Positions 6,127 through 13,466 of a stretch of 18,013 bases of DNA are shown here, in pieces; position 1 is the stretch's first letter; each line of letters starts with the position of its first letter. This stretch comes from CAZBEA01 sp964519355 (lineage in GTDB: Bacteria > Patescibacteriota > Microgenomatia > Levybacterales > GWA1-39-11), in assembly GCA_964519355.1 (NCBI GenBank), contig CAZFJW010000024.1:1-18013 (forward strand). Reading direction: 5' to 3'. The notes under the pieces were generated by a model. That model was not told the DNA's origin and ran no database searches. It worked only from the letters and a program-made list of their open reading frames with translations. The translations under genes and the position numbers were made by a program.

Positions 6127-6840
6127 ATGGACAAAAGTATTTTGCGCACTGCAATTCAAAACAATGCTTTATGGTGTGACCTTGTATGCAGAGCACACAA
6201 CTCAGAGGGGGAATTCTTCGATGCGTTTTGGGTAAATTCTGATGAGGTTCCGCTTTTGTACCCAAATTTTATAACACTTCAGCCCTTCAAGAATCACAAA
6301 GAAAGGCTTGAACAGTTGTCTGTTTTTCTCCAAGAGAATGAGAACTGCAGTATTTCTGTAAAAGACAGCTACAAAGAACTTGCGATTGAAAATTGGAATA
6401 TGAAAAAGATAATTGAGGCTGATTGGATTTGGCTTGCGCTTGAGAAAAAAAGCTCAGTTCCGAAGAATAAATGGAAAAAAGTTTCAACAAAAAGGGAACT
6501 TGCGATGTGGACGGCTGCATGGAGCGATGAAGATCGCGATCTAGAAGAAACATTCCCTTCTCTACTTCTTGAAGAAGGAGATGTATATTTTCTCGGAGAA
6601 TTCAATAACTCGCAAATTACAAAAGGCGCAATCGTGTTCCAAACCGATGATTCAATAGGAGTTTCAAATGTTTTTTCCCAGAACTCCACTGACAGCATTT
6701 TTTGGAGAGAACTTGTTGATAATATGAGATTTAATTTTCCAGACACACTGCTTGTTGGATATGAGACAGGAAAAAGCCTAGCATGTGCGCTGGACGCTGG
6801 ATTTGAGTCTTGTGGAAAATTGTCAGTCTGGGCTAGGTAG
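6127..6840 (+). CDS. Probable GNAT-like acyltransferase, divergent
   Basis: A 237-aa soluble protein. The C-terminal half carries a pattern seen in the GNAT fold: strand KGAIVFQTDDSIGVSNVFS (166-184), a helix FWRELVDNMRF (192-202), then LLVGYETGKSLACALDAGF (208-226) and a closing strand GKLSVW (230-235). The YE.G..L..A...GF..CG.L.VW ending is typical of N-acetyltransferases. The usual Q/RxxGxG/A acetyl-CoA loop is not obvious. The first 120 residues are unplaced. Substrate unknown. The gene lies between the zinc-ribbon gene and the DEAD-box helicase, with its own leaderless promoter. A 5-bp stem (GCTAG/CTAGC, 6832-6847) overlaps its stop but lacks a T-run. Confidence 0.5.
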   Translation: MDKSILRTAIQNNALWCDLVCRAHNSEGEFFDAFWVNSDEVPLLYPNFITLQPFKNHKERLEQLSVFLQENENCSISVKDSYKELAIENWNMKKIIEADWIWLALEKKSSVPKNKWKKVSTKRELAMWTAAWSDEDRDLEETFPSLLLEEGDVYFLGEFNNSQITKGAIVFQTDDSIGVSNVFSQNSTDSIFWRELVDNMRFNFPDTLLVGYETGKSLACALDAGFESCGKLSVWAR

Positions 6841-6887
6841 AGCTAGCAGATTTCTCCGCCAGCATTCTTAATTAGCTTATAGTTTGA

Positions 6888-6916
6888 TTGACATTGGCCC
6901 TACGTATTGGTATAAT
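6888..6916 (+). promoter_or_regulatory. Perfect consensus promoter with extended -10
   Basis: TTGACA (6888-6893), an exact 17-bp spacer and TATAAT (6911-6916), with the extended TGG before the -10. All twelve hexamer bases match consensus. Predicted start is near 6923. It is by far the strongest promoter in the window. Confidence 0.85.
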
Positions 6917-6922
6917 GCTTAT

Positions 6923-7073
6923 TACGCAGGTAGTACTTTGGTACGTCTGCTTATATTTCGACAGTTTTTAAGCGAAGATAAAGATAACTACATTTTAAGA
7001 GTATCTTGCCCAGAATTTAAAAAACCTCAGTATTTAATAAGCAGAATTACAAAAGGACTACCAGCGCTCACAT
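6923..7073 (+). promoter_or_regulatory. About 150-nt 5' leader of the DEAD-box helicase mRNA
   Basis: The span from the predicted start to the helicase ATG holds no plausible gene. At its 5' end GCAG (6926-6929) with CTGC (6947-6950) and GTAC (6933-6936) with GTAC (6941-6944) can fold into a hairpin. CTGCTTAT (6947-6954) is also perfectly complementary to ATAAGCAG (7037-7044), an alternative 8-bp pairing that excludes the first stem. A weak AGGA (7054-7057) lies 16 nt before the ATG. Other genes here mostly lack leaders, so this one is likely regulatory; that is inference. Confidence 0.5.
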
Positions 7074-8240
7074 ATGTACAACAATAGAAGACAATTCAAT
7101 AATGGCAATGGCTTTAATCGTAATCCCAGGAGAATTAAGCAGCTTGACCCATCAGGTTTTATTAACAAATCCTCAGGAGATGCTCAAGTTCAAAATCATT
7201 TATCCTCTGTCTCTTTTTCAGACTTTGATTTACCAGAAAAATTAAAGAGAAATATTGCAGAGCACGGATATACCAATCCAACTTTTATACAAGAAAAAGC
7301 AATTCCGCCTCTTTTGGAAGGCAGAGATGTTATTGGGATTGCAAATACTGGTACTGGAAAAACAGCAGCATTTCTCATCCCGCTCCTTGCAAAAATTTCT
7401 AATAATCATGATCAAAGAGCTTTGATTCTCGCCCCAACACGCGAAATTGCAATGCAAATTGAGGAAGAACTTTATATTTTTAAAAAGGGAATGGGACTTG
7501 ATAGTGCCTTGGCAATTGGTGGGGCAAGCATGTATAGACAAATTCAGGAGCTCCGACATAATCCTCATTTTGTAATTGGCACTCCTGGACGCATAAAGGA
7601 CCTTATCCATTCAGGAAAACTCAATTTGAACTTGTTCCAAAATGTTGTTCTTGATGAAGTAGATCGAATGGTTGATATTGGGTTTATTCGTGATATTAAA
7701 TATTTTATATCGCTCCTTCCTCAAAAACGCCAATCTCTCTTCTTTTCCGCAACTGTAACGGGTGAGGTGCATGAAATTTTACAAAGTTTTGTTCACGATG
7801 CTGTAACAATTTCTGTAAAAGTTACCGAAAATGTGGACAGAATTGATCAGGATATTATAAAAGTTCATGGGGGTGTTAAGAAGATTGACCTCCTACACGA
7901 TCTTTTAATAAAGGATGGGTTTGATAAAGTGCTTGTTTTTGGACGTACAAAATGGGGCGTTGAAAAATTGGCAAAAGCTCTTGTCGAGCGAGGATTCCGA
8001 GCTTCTGCAATTCATGGAAATAAAACCTTGGGTCAGCGAAAGCGAGCTCTTGAGCAGTTCAAAAATAACGAAATTCAAGTACTGCTTGCAACAGACGTTG
8101 CATCCCGTGGACTTGATATTGAAAATGTAACGCATGTTATAAATTACGACGCACCAGAAACTCAGGAAGACTACACTCATAGAATTGGCCGTACGGGTCG
8201 CGCTGGCAAAAGCGGCGTAGCATTGACCTTTGTTGAGTAA
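7074..8240 (+). CDS. DEAD-box RNA helicase
   Basis: 388 aa with a complete two-RecA core: Q motif around F48-Q73, motif I ANTGTGKT (90-97), Ia PTREIA (121-126), Ib TPGR (170-173), motif II DEVD (194-197, a common variant of DEAD), motif III SAT (225-227), IV VFGRT (288-292), V TDVASRGLDI (340-349) and VI HRIGRTGRAG (369-378). An N-terminal 45-residue Asn/Arg/Gly-rich tail (RRQFNNGNGF...) probably binds RNA. The protein stops right after the core, with no C-terminal RNA-binding extension of the DeaD or DbpA kind, nearest to minimal RhlE-like helicases. Likely roles are ribosome assembly or RNA remodelling, possibly in cold. It is preceded by the strong promoter at 6888 and a long leader. No in-frame start exists upstream of this ATG before a stop. 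Confidence 0.9.
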   Translation: MYNNRRQFNNGNGFNRNPRRIKQLDPSGFINKSSGDAQVQNHLSSVSFSDFDLPEKLKRNIAEHGYTNPTFIQEKAIPPLLEGRDVIGIANTGTGKTAAFLIPLLAKISNNHDQRALILAPTREIAMQIEEELYIFKKGMGLDSALAIGGASMYRQIQELRHNPHFVIGTPGRIKDLIHSGKLNLNLFQNVVLDEVDRMVDIGFIRDIKYFISLLPQKRQSLFFSATVTGEVHEILQSFVHDAVTISVKVTENVDRIDQDIIKVHGGVKKIDLLHDLLIKDGFDKVLVFGRTKWGVEKLAKALVERGFRASAIHGNKTLGQRKRALEQFKNNEIQVLLATDVASRGLDIENVTHVINYDAPETQEDYTHRIGRTGRAGKSGVALTFVE

Positions 8241-8241
8241 T

Positions 8242-8270
8242 TTTACCAATTGTCTGCTTTCAGTTATACT
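8242..8270 (+). promoter_or_regulatory. Promoter of the IMPase-family gene
   Basis: TTTACC (8242-8247), a 17-bp spacer and TATACT (8265-8270), ending 8 nt before the ATG at 8279. Transcription would start within about 2 nt of the start codon. Confidence 0.5.
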
Positions 8271-8278
8271 ATTTCTCC

Positions 8279-9064
8279 ATGGAAGAAAGAGTTAAGTTAG
8301 TTCTTAATAACCTGCAGGCGGCAGGTGCTATTTATAATCAATACGCAGATCCAAAAAGTGAACTTCAAATTCTTGAAAAAAAATCCAATGATTTTGTAAC
8401 CCAAGCAGATAAAGAAATTGAGACCCTGCTTTCAGATGCAATTTTATCAGCTTTTCCAAATGATTCGATTGTTCAAGAGGAACATGAGAACATAATGGGA
8501 CAGAGTGAATATACGTGGGTGATTGACCCAATTGATGGGACAAATAACTATGCGCGGAGAATTCTTGACGCCAGAATTCAAATCGCCCTTATCCACGATG
8601 GAAAAATTAAATTTGGAGTAATTTACAATCCTGTATTAAATGAGATGTATATTGCAATTTTGGGCAATGGAGCCAAAAAAGTAAATCTTACAACAAAAGA
8701 AGAACAGACACTTCGTGTATCTGAAAGAGAGCTTTCAAAAAGTCTCATAATATTCACTGTTGCGCTATCAACGAGTGAACCATTAGTAAATAACTTACTA
8801 CGCAACCTTCAAGACAATATTGGAACAGTGAGGATTTATGGGTGCGCAGCAGTTGCCTTCGAACTCATCGCAGACGGCAAGGCAGATGGATTTGTCACAA
8901 ATATCGCCAAGCCTATGGATATGGCACCTGGTGCTATCATAATAAAAGAAGCTGGCGGCTATGCTCTCGATTTTAATGGAAATGATTGGTCACTTGAAAG
9001 TTCTGATATTTTGGTTGCAAATTCCAAAAACAAAGACGATTTTCTGAAAAATGTCCAGAAATAA
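8279..9064 (+). CDS. Inositol monophosphatase-family phosphatase
   Basis: A 261-aa Mg-dependent phosphatase of the FIG superfamily. Metal ligands are in place: EE at 67-68 (QEEH, where GEE is usual), DPIDGT (83-88) and D214 in KPMDMAPG (211-218; the family usually has WD), followed by IIIKEAGG (220-227). LQILEKKSNDFVTQADKEIE (29-48) is the usual N-terminal K.D.VT..D segment. Likely activity is removal of phosphate from a sugar phosphate or a nucleotide such as inositol phosphate, fructose bisphosphate, PAP or NADP; sequence alone does not choose. The Trp-to-Met change at 213 is a mild departure. Monocistronic, with its own near-leaderless promoter. Confidence 0.85.
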   Translation: MEERVKLVLNNLQAAGAIYNQYADPKSELQILEKKSNDFVTQADKEIETLLSDAILSAFPNDSIVQEEHENIMGQSEYTWVIDPIDGTNNYARRILDARIQIALIHDGKIKFGVIYNPVLNEMYIAILGNGAKKVNLTTKEEQTLRVSERELSKSLIIFTVALSTSEPLVNNLLRNLQDNIGTVRIYGCAAVAFELIADGKADGFVTNIAKPMDMAPGAIIIKEAGGYALDFNGNDWSLESSDILVANSKNKDDFLKNVQK

Positions 9065-9074
9065 AATTCTAAAG

Positions 9075-9104
9075 TTGACAGATAGAAGTCTCACTGCCAA
9101 TAAT
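9075..9104 (+). promoter_or_regulatory. Promoter of the prepilin gene
   Basis: Consensus TTGACA (9075-9080), an 18-bp spacer and AATAAT (9099-9104), ending 5 nt before the GTG at 9110. It supports the GTG start and a leaderless mRNA. Confidence 0.6.
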
Positions 9105-9109
9105 AAAGT

Positions 9110-9598
9110 GTGACTAAAAAAATATTTTCCAATACTAGAGGATTTACTTTAATTGAGATAATTCTTGTTATTGCAATACTTTCTATTCTTCTTGCCATAA
9201 CAATAATTGCAATTAACCCGACGAGACAATTTGCATCTGCACATAATTCCAAACGCCAAAACGATACAAAGGCAATTTTGGATGCGATCGCCCAGTTCCA
9301 AACAGAAAATCATGGCGCTCTTCCAGGAACTCTCAGCAGTACTTCCTGCCCTCCTTCTGCTCCATGTGAAATTGAGGGAACCGGCTCAGTAGGAACATTT
9401 GATCTTTGTCCTTTCCTTGTGAGTGACTACCTTGCTGCTTTTCCCGTGGATCCTTTAGTAAACAGCGGAGATCCGGTTGCAGCCTGCAATAGTACCTACA
9501 GTTCTGGGTATCAGGTTTATGTAAGTTCTTCTAGCAATCGTGTAACAATTACTGCCCCAAGCGCAGAACTCGGAAGTTCAATTTCAGTCAGCAGATAG
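9110..9598 (+). CDS. Type IV prepilin-like (pseudopilin) protein
   Basis: 162 aa from a GTG start. The N-terminus is a class III prepilin signal: a short basic leader MTKKIFSNTRG, cleavage expected after G11, then FTLIE with the conserved Glu at mature position 5 (E16), and a hydrophobic helix to about residue 36. The mature part has a helix with KRQNDTKAILDAIAQFQTEN (48-67), the PulG/GspG-like arrangement. It continues into a Ser/Thr-rich globular domain with four cysteines (C80, C86, C100, C121) that could form disulfides, and mentions of FPVDP (111-115) typical of GspG-like proteins. It would need a prepilin peptidase and assembly ATPase encoded elsewhere. Roles could be surface attachment or DNA uptake. 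No other pilus gene is in this window. Confidence 0.88.
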   Translation: MTKKIFSNTRGFTLIEIILVIAILSILLAITIIAINPTRQFASAHNSKRQNDTKAILDAIAQFQTENHGALPGTLSSTSCPPSAPCEIEGTGSVGTFDLCPFLVSDYLAAFPVDPLVNSGDPVAACNSTYSSGYQVYVSSSSNRVTITAPSAELGSSISVSR

Positions 9599-9618
9599 AC
9601 AATTATTTTCCATATATT

Positions 9619-9627
9619 TGATACAAT
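9619..9627 (+). promoter_or_regulatory. Extended -10 promoter of the six-gene operon
   Basis: TGATACAAT (TG at -15/-14, TACAAT at 9622-9627) ends 7 nt before the ATG at 9635. The -35 is unclear (TAGACA at 9596-9601 is 20 bp away). Confidence 0.5.
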
Positions 9628-9634
9628 TTAGCGT

Positions 9635-10408
9635 ATGACTTATAAAGCGCTGATGCTTGACATAGACGGGACGATAACTCCCTACGACTATTCAGCTTTT
9701 CCTTCAGAAAAAGTTTGTGAGGCCATTCTAAAGGCAAGTCAAAAACTTTCCGTATCTCTTGTTACGGGACGAGGTTTTGCGTCAGTTAAAAAAATACTAG
9801 CACATATTGGTTTGAAGTCAGGATATGGCGCCATAAATAATGGCTCATACGTATTTGATATTCGCTCAGGGGATGTAATTTATGACCAGCCTATTAATGA
9901 CAACTCTACAGAAAAAATTGTTGAGATTTTAATGAGGCAGAACATTCCATTTTTTCTAAAACAATTCCAAGGTGATGAATATACGATACATGCTCCATAC
10001 AAAAAAGGAGATCCATTGGAAAAAGCATACATGATGTACTCAGAAGAGCTATTTAATCACGAAAAGCTAACACGCCTCTTCAATGAATTTTCAAGTATTA
10101 ATGATATTACCTTACATAAGACAAGGCATAAAGACCCGAACATGTATGGATTCAACATCACTCACGCAATGGCTACAAAAGCCCATGCAATTGAGGTCAT
10201 ACTTGAGCAGATCCATGTCAAAAGAAATGAAGTAATTGGGGTAGGCGATTCTTACAATGATTTTCCACTCTTGATGGCATCAGGTTTAAAAGTCGCTATG
10301 GGCAATGCACTTCAAGACCTAAAAGACATTGCGGACTTTGTTGCCCCGAGCGTGCATGAGGATGGAGTTGTGCACATCATAGAAAAATATATACTCTCAA
10401 ATGAATGA
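9635..10408 (+). CDS. HAD-superfamily (Cof/IIB type) phosphatase
   Basis: 257 aa. Motif I is LDIDGT (8-13, nucleophile D9 and acid D11), motif II SLVTGR (41-46, T44), motif III K182 and motif IV VGDSYNDFPLL (203-213). The large insertion between motifs II and III (about 85-175) is the C2B cap of Cof-type enzymes. Such enzymes remove phosphate from sugar phosphates, nucleotides or cofactor intermediates; YcsE, YbiV and sucrose/mannosyl-phosphoglycerate phosphatases are relatives. The substrate here is unknown. First gene of a tightly packed run: its stop overlaps the next start by 8 nt, implying translational coupling with the CYTH protein. Confidence 0.87.
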   Translation: MTYKALMLDIDGTITPYDYSAFPSEKVCEAILKASQKLSVSLVTGRGFASVKKILAHIGLKSGYGAINNGSYVFDIRSGDVIYDQPINDNSTEKIVEILMRQNIPFFLKQFQGDEYTIHAPYKKGDPLEKAYMMYSEELFNHEKLTRLFNEFSSINDITLHKTRHKDPNMYGFNITHAMATKAHAIEVILEQIHVKRNEVIGVGDSYNDFPLLMASGLKVAMGNALQDLKDIADFVAPSVHEDGVVHIIEKYILSNE

Positions 10409-10958
10409 CGTTAAGGAAATTGAAGTAAAGGCAAGAGTAGCTAATTTTAAGCTGCTTTTGGAAAAACTCGAAAATTTGGGTTGTAAGATTTCTCCTCCTA
10501 TTACTCAAAACGACACTGTATACCTTCCAAATGGTATAACCTTCAAAGATATTTCCTTCGGTTCAAATGCCCTGAGAATTAGAATTCAGGATGGAACAGC
10601 TCTTCTTACGCTCAAGCAGCGTCAGAAAGTAGAGCTTTCAGCAATTGAGGCAGAGACAGAAATTACTGATGTATCAAATACTCGGAAAATGATCGAATTA
10701 CTTGGATATTATGAAGCCATAAAAATTAATAAAAAAAGAAGAACAACACAGTATAAAGAGTATTCAATTTGTCTTGACGAGGTGGAGACTCTTGGAAATT
10801 TTATTGAAGTGGAACTATTCTCTCAAGATGATGGCGCAAAGATTCAGGAAGAGTTATTCTCATTTTTAAAAAGTCTTGGGATAAAAGACAGGGATCGAGA
10901 AAGAAAAGGATATGATACGTTAATGTATGAGCATCAAAATGGAAAAAAGATCTCTTGA
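10401..10958 (+). CDS. CYTH-domain protein (class IV adenylate cyclase/thiamine triphosphatase-like)
   Basis: A 185-aa CYTH (triphosphate tunnel) protein. The signature ExExK is E6-I-E8-V-K10. Tunnel-lining charged residues appear as LRIRI (58-62), LTLK (69-72), EAETEI (83-88), KKRRTTQY (111-118), CLDEVETLG (124-132) and FIEVE (134-138). These proteins bind a nucleotide or inorganic triphosphate with Mg or Mn; members include CyaB adenylate cyclases, thiamine-triphosphatases and tripolyphosphatases. Length matches CyaB-type members, but activity cannot be decided. The window also encodes a Crp/Fnr regulator, but that lacks the cAMP cassette, so a cAMP link is not supported. It overlaps the preceding HAD gene by 8 nt and the next gene by 20-32 nt. 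Confidence 0.82.
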   Translation: MNDVKEIEVKARVANFKLLLEKLENLGCKISPPITQNDTVYLPNGITFKDISFGSNALRIRIQDGTALLTLKQRQKVELSAIEAETEITDVSNTRKMIELLGYYEAIKINKKRRTTQYKEYSICLDEVETLGNFIEVELFSQDDGAKIQEELFSFLKSLGIKDRDRERKGYDTLMYEHQNGKKIS

Positions 10959-11967
10959 TATTGACTTTTTAAGGGGGATTGCAATCTTGATCATGATTGC
11001 AACTCATGTATATGGACTTCACCTAGGTGATCCGGTAAATTTTGCAGTATGGAATTGGATTCATTTTGTAGTACCAGGTTTTCTGTTTTGCTCAGGGTTT
11101 GTGCTTAGTCTTTCAAAAACGTATCAATTTACTAGCCTTAAATTCACGCTAATTTGGATTAAGAAGAGAATAACAAGGCTCCTTGTCCCATACTATTTAT
11201 ATTTTCTGGCTCACTTTTTGCTATTTTTGACCTTTCCTCAAATTTTTAATAATTTTCATTTCTCCAAAACCAGCGATTTTATAATCCGTTCACTAATATT
11301 TTCTGGAGGACTTTCAGTATCGTGGCTGCCAATTTTATTTGTTGAACTAACTGTGTTATTTCCTGTACTCTCATACTTTAAGAAAAAATCATTACTCATG
11401 CCGCTGCAGGCAATAATTTTTGTTGTGATCATTCTTTACACAAGAAATAGATTCGAAATTCCACTTCAAAGTCTTACCCACTGGAGCCTTTGGCTTTTCC
11501 CTTTTATACTGGGAATTTTCTTTTCAACACTTACTGAGTCCGTCCGGAAGTGGGCATACTTTTATAGCTTTACAATATTAATTCCAGTATTTGTATTTCT
11601 CTTTTTAAATCTCGGACAACAAAGCTCAAGTTTTGTTTTTACTCATCATAAATACCCGCCGGATCTCTACTACCTAAGCTATACTTTAGGTTTGGAATTT
11701 CTTATATTATTTCTATCGTTTTACCTCATAAACACCCCCGTCCTTGCAAAAATAATATTTTTCTTTAGTAAAAATTCGTACCGAATTTTCTTTATTCATT
11801 TTGTAGTTTTGGATTTAATTTTTAGCCTTTCAAGAGGCTGGGTTGGTGTTACTGCACCTATAATCCAGACAGTACTAGTAATTGCTCTGTCGGCATTCAT
11901 TGCAATATTTTGGGACATTGCAAGAAAGTATTTGGTTGATTTCAGAGGGCAACTCAACTATAAATAG
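10927..11967 (+). CDS. Acyltransferase 3-family integral membrane protein
   Basis: 346 aa with about ten membrane segments. The N-terminal signature SLDIDFLRGIAILIMIATH (9-27) holds the Arg of helix 1 and the catalytic-type His (H27). KKRITRLLVPYY (79-90) is the conserved R.....P segment between the second and third helices. These proteins transfer acetyl or other acyl groups from cytoplasmic donors onto extracytoplasmic sugars or lipids; the acceptor is unknown. The related HGSNAT group is a less likely alternative. A second ATG at 10939 (residue 5) is also possible. Both starts lie inside the CYTH gene, so translation is probably coupled. Confidence 0.82.
   Translation: MSIKMEKRSLDIDFLRGIAILIMIATHVYGLHLGDPVNFAVWNWIHFVVPGFLFCSGFVLSLSKTYQFTSLKFTLIWIKKRITRLLVPYYLYFLAHFLLFLTFPQIFNNFHFSKTSDFIIRSLIFSGGLSVSWLPILFVELTVLFPVLSYFKKKSLLMPLQAIIFVVIILYTRNRFEIPLQSLTHWSLWLFPFILGIFFSTLTESVRKWAYFYSFTILIPVFVFLFLNLGQQSSSFVFTHHKYPPDLYYLSYTLGLEFLILFLSFYLINTPVLAKIIFFFSKNSYRIFFIHFVVLDLIFSLSRGWVGVTAPIIQTVLVIALSAFIAIFWDIARKYLVDFRGQLNYK
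11936..11964 (+). promoter_or_regulatory. Internal promoter before the DUF2231 gene
   Basis: TTGATT (11936-11941), a 17-bp spacer and TATAAA (11959-11964) end 6 nt before the ATG at 11971, inside the end of the acyltransferase gene. It could drive the last three genes of the run from a leaderless start. Confidence 0.4.
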
Positions 11968-11970
11968 ATT

Positions 11971-12450
11971 ATGGATATACTTCACCCTTCAGTTGTACAT
12001 TTCCCAATTGCCCTGCTAACACTCTACTCTTTTCTCGAATTTGTATCCCTCTACAAGCCATTTGCAAAAACATTAAATACTACCAAGATGATTCTTGTTT
12101 TTGCAGGCACATTTATGACTCTTGTTGCAAGACAGCTTGGAGAGCACGATGCGCATCAACTGACACAAGAATCTCAAACGCTAGAAGTGCACGAGGAAAT
12201 TTCTTTCTTTGTTGTGGTATTTTTCGGTTTTCTTGTGCTCTCTTATTTAGTGGAGTATCTCATTCTGAGAAAAAAAATTAAAACCAATCGCATTGCAAAA
12301 ATTTTAACATCTCAATCTGTCAGGACTTTTACAGCACTAATCGGCCTTCTAACACTTATGGTTGTGGGTGCACTTGGAGGAGCGTTAGTGCACGGACCGA
12401 ATGCTGATCCCTGGGTCCGCGTTGTTACGTCCATTCTAAATCTTCAGTAA
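11971..12450 (+). CDS. DUF2231-family membrane protein
   Basis: 159 aa with four predicted membrane helices (about 8-26, 38-54, 77-98, 119-141). The start LHPSVVHFPIALL (4-16) is the hallmark of DUF2231, which begins HP..VHFPIAL. The end VGALGGALVHG (132-142) matches the family's GG.LV..HG-like close. Conserved histidines (H5, H10, H59, H62, H74, H141) could bind heme or metal, but the function is not known. It lies 3 nt after the acyltransferase stop and 2 nt before the cysteine-repeat gene, pointing to joint expression with that exported protein. Confidence 0.75.
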   Translation: MDILHPSVVHFPIALLTLYSFLEFVSLYKPFAKTLNTTKMILVFAGTFMTLVARQLGEHDAHQLTQESQTLEVHEEISFFVVVFFGFLVLSYLVEYLILRKKIKTNRIAKILTSQSVRTFTALIGLLTLMVVGALGGALVHGPNADPWVRVVTSILNLQ

Positions 12451-12452
12451 CG

Positions 12453-13466
12453 ATGAGATCAATTTTTGGAAGTTTTCGTCTGCGAATTATTATCTACGTA
12501 ATAATTTTTTTTGCTGGAATTTCGGCAATATACTTACTACATAACTCTAAAAATTCACAAGGATTTGATTCTGCAGAAAAAACCTTGGAAAAATACAGAT
12601 TGTTAGCACAAAAATCTCCATCAGACGCGCTTCAGACATTAAGAAATGACAGTGCTCATGTACCGGAAATAAACGCAATGTGTCATAGGATAAGTCACGA
12701 GATTGGGAGAATATCTATGAAACAGTCCAAAAATTTCAAAGATGCCGTTGCCCAGCAAGACTCATTTTGTAATTCTGGATATTTACATGGTGCAATAGAA
12801 GAGTTTCTCTCGCATCAAACGATAAACTCAGAAACATTGCAAAAAGTTTGTCCGCTAGGCTCAAAATTTTCATATTATGACTGGGAATGCTGGCATGGAA
12901 TAGGTCATGGGATCATGTACTCCAATGACAATAATTTAATAAGCTCACTTGCTATTTGCGAGGATCAAAAAAATACTTCTGCAAAGGCAGCATGTGCAAA
13001 CGGAGTTTTTATGGAACTATTTGGTCAAGAACAAACTGAAAAAAATCCAGACATCAACCCATTTTCAATTTGTTCGGAGCAGCCTCCTGAACTAAAAAGT
13101 GATTGTTATCTATACACTGCAAGTTCATATTTAACAATTCATAAGAAGATGTATAAGGAGGCATTCACGTGGTGTAAAACAGCAGAAAAAGAATACATAA
13201 AAGCGTGCATACAGGGTGTGGGAGCAGAAGTGATAAAAACTCATCTTGACGATATTAAACTTGTAGACCAGACATGCCAATCTTCCGGGGATTATAATTC
13301 ATGCATAACTGGAGTAGCTTCATATTCGTATTTTCATTTTGGCTCTTCGCGTCCTGTGGGATATATTTGTTTGCAGTTGTCAGAAGACGGGAGTAAAATA
13401 TGCTCCTCTACTAGAAAGCAGTTAGCTGATCAGTTCCCAGCGGACAATACGACTATTAAAAAATGA
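12453..13466 (+). CDS. Exported cysteine-rich protein with tandem Cys-paired helical repeats
   Basis: 337 aa. A basic N-terminus and one hydrophobic segment (10-29) suggest a signal anchor with the rest outside. It has 14 cysteines. From residue 133 they fall in pairs 9-13 apart at a 30-38-residue period: 133/146, 169/181, 207/218, 241/252, 275/284, 306/317. Each pair is followed by a helix-like stretch (such as CANGVFMELF, CIQGVGAEVI). This looks like a solenoid of alpha-hairpins stapled by disulfides, as in Sel1-like cysteine-rich proteins, but I recognise no named family. Histidine motifs CHRISHEIGR (77-86), SGYLHG (108-113) and CWHGIGHG (146-153) could bind metal or heme. No catalytic role can be assigned. 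The stop overlaps the NUDIX start by 4 nt (ATGA). Confidence 0.75.
   Translation: MRSIFGSFRLRIIIYVIIFFAGISAIYLLHNSKNSQGFDSAEKTLEKYRLLAQKSPSDALQTLRNDSAHVPEINAMCHRISHEIGRISMKQSKNFKDAVAQQDSFCNSGYLHGAIEEFLSHQTINSETLQKVCPLGSKFSYYDWECWHGIGHGIMYSNDNNLISSLAICEDQKNTSAKAACANGVFMELFGQEQTEKNPDINPFSICSEQPPELKSDCYLYTASSYLTIHKKMYKEAFTWCKTAEKEYIKACIQGVGAEVIKTHLDDIKLVDQTCQSSGDYNSCITGVASYSYFHFGSSRPVGYICLQLSEDGSKICSSTRKQLADQFPADNTTIKK

Noticed and set aside
6832..6847. GCTAG/CTAGC stem over the stop of the GNAT-like gene as a terminator
   Set aside because: A 5-bp stem and no following T-run do not make a convincing intrinsic terminator.
6884..7087. 67-codon frame covering the promoter and leader of the helicase gene
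   Set aside because: It starts at a TTG within the promoter region, contains both promoter hexamers, overlaps the helicase start and has no family-like features.
10401..10958. CYTH protein and Crp/Fnr regulator as a cAMP signalling pair
   Set aside because: The regulator lacks the cAMP-binding cassette and the CYTH activity is undecided, so the link is not supported by sequence.
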